Part shown: positions 1 to 7,570 of the stretch, piece after piece
How the letters are laid out: each line of letters opens with the position of its first letter
Numbering within the stretch: position 1 is the stretch's first letter
Origin: Ktedonospora formicarum
GTDB taxonomy: Bacteria; Chloroflexota; Ktedonobacteria; Ktedonobacterales; Ktedonobacteraceae
DNA length: 64,000 nucleotides
Assembly (NCBI RefSeq): GCF_016587355.1
Contig: NZ_BNJF01000004.1
Coordinates: 974,535-1,038,534, forward strand
Direction of reading: 5' to 3'
The notes under the pieces: model-generated
Told to the model about the DNA's origin: nothing
Seen by the model: the letters and a program-made list of their open reading frames with translations, nothing else
Databases searched by the model: none
Made by a program: the position numbers and the translations under genes

Positions 1-846
1 CATTTTCGTGATGGAATACTGTGGGCAGAGTTAGGTGCTCAACCAGACATAGATGTACTCTATCAACGCTTGGGACAGGAGCTTGGTCTCTCATCTACCG
101 ACTTGCAGGAGCATCATGAAACCTGGCCTAAGGCATTACGAAGGGTTATTGGACAAAAAAGAATCCTTCTCGTCCTTGATGATGTCTGGAACATTGACGA
201 TGCACTTGCTCTCAAGGTGGGAGGCCCCAACTGTGCATATATCTTGACCAGTCGTTCCCTTCGCGCAGCTGCAAGCTTTACGATTGACAGCCTCATACAG
301 ATCCAGGAACTCAGTGAGGACGATGGGCTCACCTTACTTCATATGCTTGCGTCCTTCAGCGATTCTCTCGAATTAAACCATTCTCAGGCATGCTATCTCG
401 TAAGAGCAGTTGGCAGCCTCCCACTAGCCCTTACCATCATGGGAAACTATCTCCGAACGCAAGGAATCACAGGACAGGCACGCCGTCTTCAATCCGCTTT
501 GTGCCGTCTTTCTAACATACATGAGCGTATGCATTTGGAGCAAGTATTAGGTCTACATGGGCTTCATTCTCATCAGAAACATTCCCTCCCACGATCTTTG
601 TATGCTGCCATCTCGGCTACAGAGCAGTACTTATCCGAGCGTGTGCGTATTGCGTTCTCCGCGCTCTCAGTCTTTCCACCGAAACCAGCCAGCTTCACCG
701 AAGCAGAAGCTATCACACAAGCGCAATGCTCCGTTGATGTACTGGATGCGCTCAGTGATGCAGGCTTGATCGAATGCATTGGAGATGGTCAATACATGCT
801 CCATCCAACGGTTGCCGACTATCTTCAACTGCGTTGTGCCGAGTAA
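1..846 (+). CDS. NB-ARC domain STAND ATPase, C-terminal part (5' end outside window)
   Basis: The frame is open from the first base, so the gene begins upstream of the window. The visible part starts inside the nucleotide-binding domain: FRDGILWAEL just after the missing P-loop, then a Walker B/kinase-2 segment RILLVLDDVW, a YILTSRS sensor strand, and the helical-domain motif GSLPLAL. It ends in a winged-helix-like segment (LHPTVADYLQLR). These are the ordered motifs of NB-ARC ATPases, which act as nucleotide-driven signalling switches in bacterial regulators and defence proteins. The P-loop and any N-terminal effector lie outside the window. The protein stops soon after the winged helix with no TPR or WD repeat array, so it is either a short form or truncated. 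Family assignment is firm; role unknown. Confidence 0.85.
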   Translation, partial: HFRDGILWAELGAQPDIDVLYQRLGQELGLSSTDLQEHHETWPKALRRVIGQKRILLVLDDVWNIDDALALKVGGPNCAYILTSRSLRAAASFTIDSLIQIQELSEDDGLTLLHMLASFSDSLELNHSQACYLVRAVGSLPLALTIMGNYLRTQGITGQARRLQSALCRLSNIHERMHLEQVLGLHGLHSHQKHSLPRSLYAAISATEQYLSERVRIAFSALSVFPPKPASFTEAEAITQAQCSVDVLDALSDAGLIECIGDGQYMLHPTVADYLQLRCAE

Positions 847-1014
847 ATGCTACACCTCCCGTCCTGCTCTGGGAGCGTGGGCTGCGAATTCAGCTTGAGC
901 TTTGCTACAACTTCTGTGAACCAGAAGATCTTGAAAGTACCCTGCCAATAGATGAAGGGGGGAGCGCGAAAAGAAAAGCGTTCATTGCCAATGGGTTTCG
1001 CGGCCCACCTCTTC

Positions 1015-1518
1015 TCATGAAATCATTCCCCGCTTGGGTTTGGGTATGAGCCATCCAATACACCAACCCAGCCCTGCTGAAAACAATAGGTTGAGCACAA
1101 CAGGGATGATGGTGGTAAGAGAGACAGCAAATGTGGTTCCATTGCTGTTTAGGCTTGGTGCTACCAGACTCACTGGTACACAGACCAGGATACTCACACA
1201 TACGAACAGCCCCACCACCAGCAGCGCTTGACGCCGATTTTCAGTAGCCCACAGTGTCCAATAGGCACAAACACTCGCTATCAGCGTCGCAAGCGGGTAG
1301 TAAAAGACGACGAGCCAGAGGAACCATTGTGGTACGTGGGTAACTTCATCGACACCAGGAAGTGACCACCCAATGGATGGAAGAAATACCCAACCAAAGA
1401 CGAGAGGGAATAGGGTAATGAACGTATTTTGCGGGAGCGCGATCCCAACCAAAATTCCCAGGACAACAGCGACGAACAAAGTTATAAGCCAGATTGATTT
1501 TGGAATACGCTTTGACAT
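1015..1518 (-). CDS. hypothetical four-helix membrane protein
   Basis: A 167-residue protein with about four hydrophobic segments: residues 9-28 (IWLITLFVAVVLGILVGIAL), 68-88, 98-118 and 132-155. It has a short basic N-terminus (MSKRIPK) and a basic C-terminal tail. No catalytic motif or known family was recognised. It is convergent with the NB-ARC gene and stands alone; no same-strand gene lies close by. Coding potential is supported by the continuous hydrophobic periodicity. Function unknown. Confidence 0.6.
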   Translation of the reverse strand: MSKRIPKSIWLITLFVAVVLGILVGIALPQNTFITLFPLVFGWVFLPSIGWSLPGVDEVTHVPQWFLWLVVFYYPLATLIASVCAYWTLWATENRRQALLVVGLFVCVSILVCVPVSLVAPSLNSNGTTFAVSLTTIIPVVLNLLFSAGLGWCIGWLIPKPKRGMIS

Positions 1519-2001
1519 ACCTTTATCTCCAAAGATAATTTATCTGCAAGAATGGAAAGCATCTTGAGAGCAGTATAAACTTTCCGAGTAGGGAACACAT
1601 GGGGCATATGTCCTATTGAAGGGCACTCTCTGCTCTTGCGGCAATACCCACGTGAGCAAATGGCAAGACCTAAGTTACATTTACATGAGTGTTCCCGAGC
1701 AAGATGATACATGAAAAGTGATCCATAAAATGATACAACTTGTTTCTATCTTTCTCACAGAGAAACCAGTATAACTAAAGTGCGGAGAGAAATCCTCCCC
1801 GTTGCGAATGAGAGGAGGCACAAGTCAACATTGCAGTGAAACAAGAGACAGAGAAAGGTATGCCTATGTAACTTCATGCGATGAAGATATGCCAGTAAAG
1901 AAACCTTTGTTATTCATTCAACCTAACGTACTACCTACAACAGCACGTTAGGTCAACCTGTGGTATTTCACACATTTTATAAAGAGATTGTGAGGTGATA
2001 C
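1519..2001 (+). promoter_or_regulatory. intergenic region upstream of the conjugation operon, with a 9-bp inverted repeat
   Basis: About 480 bp with no convincing gene. It separates the minus-strand membrane gene from the plus-strand conjugation operon, so it should hold both promoters. An exact inverted repeat, ACCTAACGT (1921-1929) and ACGTTAGGT (1945-1953), is spaced by 15 bases, about 50 bp before the first conjugation gene. That position suits an operator or a leader hairpin. A clear Shine-Dalgarno GAGGTGA at 1992-1998 precedes the ATG at 2002. No promoter box is assigned with confidence. Confidence 0.4.
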
Positions 2002-3189
2002 ATGCTCTTACGACGACCCACCATGGATTTTACTCGACGCATTGCATCGCCACGACCATCTCCTGGCACTGCATCCAAGCGCATTTGGCGTGCGTTTTCA
2101 TCTCTTGGGTTGCTCCTTGGCATCTGTCTTGTCGTGGGAACGATGCTCTCCAGCACAATCACTCCCACTTCCCAAACCCTATTGTTTCCTGCTATTGGCA
2201 AAGGAGGGGTTGCGGTACCCTCCAGCCCCCAACTCGGGATTCCCGGTCGCACCCAGACCCCAACCACATCAACACCTCAAGTGGGCTTTGATGTCAAACA
2301 ATGGGCTATTGATGGCTTTAAAGGTCTGGTTCGGTACATGCTTCATGGCATCGCCAATACCCTGGAAGGGCTTGTGACGTGGGCAGAGAGCTGGGGCGTC
2401 ATCAATGCAACCCCCAAGGACCTCACCTATGAGCATGACACCGTCAAGAAGCTCCATGCCTGGAGTGTTGGAGTTCTAGATGCTGCGCTGGCACTCTTCC
2501 TGACTATTGGTGGATATACCTATATGCTAGGTGGCTATCGCGATTTCCGCCAGATTGCGGTACGTTTGCTCATTGCGGTCATCGCAGCCAACTTTAGTTT
2601 GTTCTACATTCCCCAGGTCATCGAACTGCAAAATGCCCTGACCAGTAGTCTGCAAACGCTCTTTGGCAGTAAGGTAAACTTGCTCCCAACTGGCACGATT
2701 GATACCTCTAGCGGTTCGACGGCCTTGCGGATCGTCTGTTTTTATCTGGCTGAGTTAGTGATGTCGATCATGATTCTCTCCCAGCGCTTTGTATATCTGG
2801 CTCTACTGGACTTCCTGATCGTACTGGCTCCACTTGGCATTGCCTGTTTTACCCTTCCACAAACGCAGGAGTGGGGCAACTGGTGGATGCAGCTCTTTGT
2901 CTCGACTTTGCTCATGCCAATCTTACAAAACCTCTGCCTCTACCTATCTTCGACCATTCTGGCGGCGACGGGTCCAAAAGGGGTGTCCGTTGTTGGGATG
3001 CTAATTGGTATTGGAGGACTCTATCTTGCCTTCAAGCTTCCAACTATGCTGGTCTCCAAGCCCCTTGGATTGCTCATGAATGGAGTCCCTGATGGAGTCT
3101 CGATAGGGGTAGCCGGAGCACAGGCGGTCCAGGGAGCCGCCGAAGACACTGGCGAAGCCATAGCCAAGGTCGCCATACTGGCGGCTTGA
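2002..3189 (+). CDS. VirB6/TrbL-like conjugal transfer membrane protein
   Basis: A 395-residue polytopic protein, the first gene of the conjugation operon. It has an N-terminal hydrophobic segment (residues about 30-50), a periplasm-like loop rich in P, T and S, then a cluster of membrane helices from about residue 150 to 350. The arrangement (helix pairs around ALFLTIGGYTYMLGG and FLIVLAPLGIACF, and an Ala/Gly-rich C-terminal end) is typical of VirB6/TrbL-type channel components of type IV secretion. The start is set by GAGGTGA 4 bp upstream of ATG. The stop overlaps the leader of the next gene. Assignment rests on topology plus neighbours (VirB4, PrgI, coupling ATPase), not on a catalytic motif. 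Confidence 0.72.
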   Translation: MLLRRPTMDFTRRIASPRPSPGTASKRIWRAFSSLGLLLGICLVVGTMLSSTITPTSQTLLFPAIGKGGVAVPSSPQLGIPGRTQTPTTSTPQVGFDVKQWAIDGFKGLVRYMLHGIANTLEGLVTWAESWGVINATPKDLTYEHDTVKKLHAWSVGVLDAALALFLTIGGYTYMLGGYRDFRQIAVRLLIAVIAANFSLFYIPQVIELQNALTSSLQTLFGSKVNLLPTGTIDTSSGSTALRIVCFYLAELVMSIMILSQRFVYLALLDFLIVLAPLGIACFTLPQTQEWGNWWMQLFVSTLLMPILQNLCLYLSSTILAATGPKGVSVVGMLIGIGGLYLAFKLPTMLVSKPLGLLMNGVPDGVSIGVAGAQAVQGAAEDTGEAIAKVAILAA

Positions 3190-3206
3190 GAAGAGGAGGG
3201 AAATGT

Positions 3207-3947
3207 ATGGGAATGCTGATCCGTCTGGGTGTGGTCGCGGTGGTAATCCAGGTGCTTGCCTTCATGTTCTTTGTGGTCATGCTGTTTGCTCCCCTGGCAA
3301 GCGTGCTTCCAACCGTCGGCGTTTCTCAATCTGGTCAGGTGCGGATTGAGCCTGGGAAAGGTGCAACCTCCATTGTGGAGGCGGCTCAAGCCCTCTCACA
3401 GCATCTCTCGGGAGTGCGCTCAAATCTCTATGATCCCAATGATCCGTTTATGCGTCCGGTGTATGCCTACTGGAAGAGTATCTGTCCTGGCTCCAATGAT
3501 GATGTGTGCTGGTACGCACACACAGGAACGCTGCAATGTGTCTACTTTGCGGTCGGGACTTACTATCTAGCAGGTTATCCGTTACCACAGATTGCCAATG
3601 CGGTCGATTTCTGGCCGAAGTATCAACACCAGCAGGGGTGGCGCACCATTTCCTCTACAGAATATCCTCCGAGCCAGCGTGGATTCCCTGCTCCTGGAGA
3701 TTTGATGATCTGGAAAGGCGGAGAAGCTGGACATATTGCGGTAGTGCTTGCGGTAACCCCTCCTCACAACGGGAAGGATGGCTCCGTCACCGTGGCACAA
3801 GCCAATGCTCCAGGCAATCGCTGGCCTGCTGGTCAGAGCGCAGATGCTGCCAACTGGTACACGATGCCGCTGCATCCAGACCTTTCTATTGAAACCTGGA
3901 CGAAGCCTGATGTCTATACCGTGCGTGGCTTTCTCCGTCAAGCGTAA
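3207..3947 (+). CDS. membrane-anchored CHAP-domain cell-wall hydrolase
   Basis: A 246-residue protein. One N-terminal transmembrane helix (GVVAVVIQVLAFMFFVVMLF) is followed by an extracellular CHAP domain. The putative catalytic Cys is residue 111 in GTLQCVYFAVG, and the His is residue 176 in GEAGHIAVVLAV, preceded by the usual PGDLMIWKGG strand. CHAP amidases/endopeptidases open peptidoglycan, and in Gram-positive conjugation systems this role is played by VirB1-like hydrolases. The open frame can be read from TTG at 3186, but ATG 3207 is preferred because GAGGAGGG (3193-3200) sits 6 bp before it. It lies 17 bp after the VirB6-like gene, in the same operon. Confidence 0.85.
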   Translation: MGMLIRLGVVAVVIQVLAFMFFVVMLFAPLASVLPTVGVSQSGQVRIEPGKGATSIVEAAQALSQHLSGVRSNLYDPNDPFMRPVYAYWKSICPGSNDDVCWYAHTGTLQCVYFAVGTYYLAGYPLPQIANAVDFWPKYQHQQGWRTISSTEYPPSQRGFPAPGDLMIWKGGEAGHIAVVLAVTPPHNGKDGSVTVAQANAPGNRWPAGQSADAANWYTMPLHPDLSIETWTKPDVYTVRGFLRQA

Positions 3948-4002
3948 TGCTCATCATATTGACAAGACAAACGGATGATTTTAGAAAGGAGCTCCTTTTT
4001 GT

Positions 4003-4266
4003 ATGCTTTTGCTTGTTTCTTCACTCGTGCTGGGAGCCAGTATCGGTTCGGCTTTTAGCAATCTAACCACGCTTATCACAAGTTATCTCATCCCTGTGGT
4101 TGCCTTTGCCCTGGCGGTGCTTGGATACATGTATATCACGTCTCTTGATGATTACCAGCGTGCGGCCCACATCAAACGCGCGATTGGCATGGTGATTGTG
4201 GGAGCCATCATCGTCGTGATTGCCACAACCATCTCGACCGAACTGGTCAATAACATCAAGAAATAA
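4003..4266 (+). CDS. small VirB2-like/pilin-like membrane protein of the transfer operon
   Basis: An 87-residue protein with an N-terminal hydrophobic segment (MLLLVSSLVLGASIGSAF) that could be a signal, then two membrane helices (YLIPVVAFALAVLGYMYI and IGMVIVGAIIVVIATTI) separated by a short basic loop. Size and two-helix topology match VirB2/TrbC-type pilin subunits, which sit between the VirB6-like and VirB3-like genes in many transfer operons. AAAGGAG precedes the ATG. Sequence identity to known pilins cannot be judged by eye; the call is from topology and position. Confidence 0.6.
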   Translation: MLLLVSSLVLGASIGSAFSNLTTLITSYLIPVVAFALAVLGYMYITSLDDYQRAAHIKRAIGMVIVGAIIVVIATTISTELVNNIKK

Positions 4267-4280
4267 GGAGTCAATCCTCG

Positions 4281-4715
4281 ATGGCGGTCTCATCCCAACC
4301 CAAGCAGAGCTACCAGATTCCAACCCATCTCAAAGTTGCAGACACCATCACACTTGAGATCTTTGGTTTTTCACTCACCATCACCATGCGCCAAGGCATA
4401 ATTGTGCTTCTCGGCGGCAGTTTGGTGTATAGCACCTGGAATCACCTTTTCTGGCTCGATCAATGGGCTGGCGGTGGTCCCCTCCTGCATTACATTCTCA
4501 CAGGCATGCTTGCCTTTGCGACGTTTATCATCGCCACCTTCCGCTTCAGAGAGCGCTCTCTCGAAATGTGGTTGATGCTGGCACTTCGATATTATGCTCG
4601 TTCACGCACCTTCGTCTGGCATTCCTCCACGCTCCTCACGATGAGGGAGGAGCATGGTATGTCCATACCACAGTCTCTTGCGACTCGACCTGTTGAACAG
4701 GAGGAAGAAGCATAA
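4281..4715 (+). CDS. PrgI-like (VirB3-like) transfer protein
   Basis: A 144-residue protein with two adjacent membrane helices (GIIVLLGGSLVYSTW, and LHYILTGMLAFATFIIATF) and a basic cytoplasmic segment after them. The N-terminal IPTHLKVADTITL stretch followed by the two helices is the pattern of PrgI-family proteins, which replace VirB3 beside VirB4 in Gram-positive type IV secretion. It starts 14 bp after the pilin-like gene with AAGGAG upstream and ends 2 bp before the VirB4 start, so the genes are translationally linked. Confidence 0.72.
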   Translation: MAVSSQPKQSYQIPTHLKVADTITLEIFGFSLTITMRQGIIVLLGGSLVYSTWNHLFWLDQWAGGGPLLHYILTGMLAFATFIIATFRFRERSLEMWLMLALRYYARSRTFVWHSSTLLTMREEHGMSIPQSLATRPVEQEEEA

Positions 4716-4717
4716 AT

Positions 4718-7570
4718 ATGCACTCGATTCACCGCACACACTCCTCAAAAGAGGCAAGCCATAGACACCCCTTCCGTCAAAAACATCGCTGGGTACAGGA
4801 AGATATCATCAAAGCACGAGCGATCCATCAGCAGATCCTCTGTCTGGCATCCGAGACGCCTGGGTGCTTTGACTATGCAACCGTGCTTCAGGTCGAGGGT
4901 ATCTGTTACGACCTGAAAGGTGAGGATGAGCAACACCTTATCAACGAATTGTACCAGGCCTTTCTGGCATCGCTGCCCTATGATATTCAGATTCTCTGGC
5001 GTGTCCTCCCTCTGGATATACAACAATATGGTTCCCAATTCACTCTCTCGGAGCGTGCTACGCATACCCAGGGCGCAGCGCCCATTGCTGAAACGGCACA
5101 GGAGCCGTGGCACCCTGTCGCGGATGACCATGCCACTCTGTTATCCCACCTGGGTGCGCGTCGGACGCTTTTAGAGCGCTCGCTCTATCTCCTCCTGAAA
5201 ATCGAGGGAGCGCCACATCGCCAAGTGCCTGTGTGGCAACGCTGGATGCACGCCTCACACACTCGGCACAGCAGTCAGGCGGAAGCCTTTGAACAGGCCA
5301 AAATGGAACTCGATGTCCGCGTGCGCGAAGTCTCGCGTCTGCTTTCCAATATGGGCTTAGCTGTCAAGCGACTGGAAGGGACACGGATGCTAACGCGTTT
5401 CTATGCCTCCTGTGTCTTGCATGCTCGTCAGTCTCTCCCTGATGAAGTCATCGAGAGTGTGGGAAGACCCATTGAGGCCAGCGGTTGGTTGGCCCATCAT
5501 CATGGATCTTCCCAGACGAGCGCCTATTTTTTCGAGCAAGATCCAACGAAAGCACAACGTGATGCTTCGGTCTCTGAGCAAGCGTCCCCCGAACGACACA
5601 CCCAGCGAACACGAAAACGACCGACGCCAGAGCCCACCGTAGCTGGGCGAGATTTCACCCAATTGGCAGACCTCGTTGCGCCAGCGGGTATCGCTATCGA
5701 ACGTGATTGCCTGCGTCTGGAAGATGAATATGCACGTGTCCTGGTCATCCATCACCTTCCTCGACGCGTCCATGCCGGCTGGCTCAAACCATTAGCCGAT
5801 CTCGACGAACCCTTGGAGGTTTCCTTCCATATTCACCCCTATCCCTCGGCACAGATGATTGCGCAATTCCGGCGACGACAAATGGAATTTGAGTCATCGC
5901 TCTTAGCCTCGCGTAAAGGCACGGCCTCGGACCCACATACCCAAGTGGCAGCTGCCGATGTGGCTTCGCTCCTCACCAAGCTTGCATCGGGCGAAGAGCG
6001 AATGCTCGATGTGTCCCTGCATATCGTGCTCCGTAGCGCGAGCAAGCGGGAATTGAATGAGCGAACCCGGCGAGTGCTCTCTATTCTTCAGAATATGCAA
6101 GTGGTAGCTCGACCAGCCCTCTTTGAACAGGAACAAGCCTTTCGGTCCTGTCTGCCACATGTGCGCAATCATCTGAAGGACGCAGGAATGCTCCTCAATA
6201 GTCGCAGCGCCTCAGCCATGTTTCCCTTCCTCTCCAATGCGCTCTACCATCCCACTGGCATTTTGGAAGGGGTCACACCAGCGCGTGATCTGGTCACCTT
6301 TGATGCCTGGTCCCATGATATCCCCAACGCGAATCGGATTGTGCTTGGCCCACCTGGATGGGGCAAATCACATGCCGTCAAAAATGGGGTTCTGCGTCTG
6401 GCACTCAAATATGCAGTGGCACAGCAACAAGCAGAGCCAGAAGCAACCAATTTCCAGGCCATCATTATCGATCCCGAGGGGGAATATGGCTATCTCTCAA
6501 GGCTCTTTGGCGGCAGTATCATCCGTCTCGCTCCTGGCTCGGCCCAACATCTCAATCCTTTTGATCTGCCCAAACCAACACGAACGCACGACAAAGAAAG
6601 TCAGCAGGAGGATCATGGAGACCGCCTGGCGGATCATGTGCAAAAACTCCATTCTCTGCTTGATATCATGCTCGCGGATCATACCCCAGATGGTGCGGGA
6701 AAGGTTGGTGCAGAAGAGAAGGGGCTCCTGGATCGGGCGCTCTTTGAAACCTATCGCCGAGTTGGCATTACCAGTGATGTGCGCACCCATGATCGTCAGG
6801 TGCCCTTGATGCGGGATCTCTATCAGGTTCTGGAAAGTGGCGTGTGTGGACCAGATACGACTGGCCTGCTTCAACGACTCCATCGCTTTGTTTGGGGCAG
6901 CCTCTCCGGTCTCTTTGCAGATCAAACCAATGTCAATCTGGATGGTCGTGTCCTGACCTTTGATATTCATGATCTGGAAACGGAGTTGCGCCCGGTTGGA
7001 CTCTTTCTCGTCTCCAATTTCATCTGGACACAATCCTATCAGTCCACAATCCCGCGCCAGTTGATTATCGATGAGGCAGCGACGCTGATGCAATATGAAA
7101 GTGGAGCCCTTTTTCTGGAAGACTTTGTGCGTCGAGCGCGCAAGCACTATATCGGTGTGACGGTCATCTCTCAGCATCCACGTATCTTTGCGCAGAGCTC
7201 CATTATCGCCAATTGCGCGGTCCATGTGCTCATGCGTCAGGATGTGAGTACTCTTGATCTGATGAGTGAGCTCTTCAAGCTCTCTTCGCATGAAGTCCAG
7301 CTCTTGCGGCGCTTAGGTGTAGGTGAAGCCCTCTTTCTAACGAATGAGAAACGTCTCCAACTGGCCTTTGAAGCCAGTCCCTTGGAGCATATTCTGGCGA
7401 GCACCAATCCGCGTGAACTGGCTCACTGGCGAGCCGACTCCAAGTTTCAGCACATTGAGCAGGTCATACACCTGCTCCAGAACGACCGAGCGGAACCCGC
7501 ACAACTGCATGAGGCCCTACGCACCCTGGTCCAGAGCGGCTTGCTCGATGGCGAGGTTCATCATGCCTAA
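4718..7570 (+). CDS. virB4: VirB4-family conjugation ATPase
   Basis: A 950-residue ATPase, the energy source for assembly of the transfer channel. The C-terminal half is a RecA-like motor domain with Walker A GPPGWGKSH (about residue 545) and Walker B RQLIIDEAATLM (about residue 780), followed by VISQHPRIF and the expected C-terminal helices. The N-terminal half is the variable VirB4/TraC domain, with an Arg/Pro-rich linker near residue 290. The length is a little above the usual 600-850 residues because of this linker. AGGAGGAAG lies upstream of the ATG. The last 8 bp overlap the next gene, so the two ATPases are probably translationally coupled. Confidence 0.9.
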   Translation: MHSIHRTHSSKEASHRHPFRQKHRWVQEDIIKARAIHQQILCLASETPGCFDYATVLQVEGICYDLKGEDEQHLINELYQAFLASLPYDIQILWRVLPLDIQQYGSQFTLSERATHTQGAAPIAETAQEPWHPVADDHATLLSHLGARRTLLERSLYLLLKIEGAPHRQVPVWQRWMHASHTRHSSQAEAFEQAKMELDVRVREVSRLLSNMGLAVKRLEGTRMLTRFYASCVLHARQSLPDEVIESVGRPIEASGWLAHHHGSSQTSAYFFEQDPTKAQRDASVSEQASPERHTQRTRKRPTPEPTVAGRDFTQLADLVAPAGIAIERDCLRLEDEYARVLVIHHLPRRVHAGWLKPLADLDEPLEVSFHIHPYPSAQMIAQFRRRQMEFESSLLASRKGTASDPHTQVAAADVASLLTKLASGEERMLDVSLHIVLRSASKRELNERTRRVLSILQNMQVVARPALFEQEQAFRSCLPHVRNHLKDAGMLLNSRSASAMFPFLSNALYHPTGILEGVTPARDLVTFDAWSHDIPNANRIVLGPPGWGKSHAVKNGVLRLALKYAVAQQQAEPEATNFQAIIIDPEGEYGYLSRLFGGSIIRLAPGSAQHLNPFDLPKPTRTHDKESQQEDHGDRLADHVQKLHSLLDIMLADHTPDGAGKVGAEEKGLLDRALFETYRRVGITSDVRTHDRQVPLMRDLYQVLESGVCGPDTTGLLQRLHRFVWGSLSGLFADQTNVNLDGRVLTFDIHDLETELRPVGLFLVSNFIWTQSYQSTIPRQLIIDEAATLMQYESGALFLEDFVRRARKHYIGVTVISQHPRIFAQSSIIANCAVHVLMRQDVSTLDLMSELFKLSSHEVQLLRRLGVGEALFLTNEKRLQLAFEASPLEHILASTNPRELAHWRADSKFQHIEQVIHLLQNDRAEPAQLHEALRTLVQSGLLDGEVHHA

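Noticed and set aside
774..1049. Plus-strand ORF after the NB-ARC stop
   Set aside because: It overlaps the NB-ARC end, has no ribosome site and no recognisable domain.
7344..7562. N-terminal extension of the coupling ATPase frame
   Set aside because: It only overlaps virB4 in another frame; ATG 7563 has a ribosome site and the normal overlap of coupled genes.
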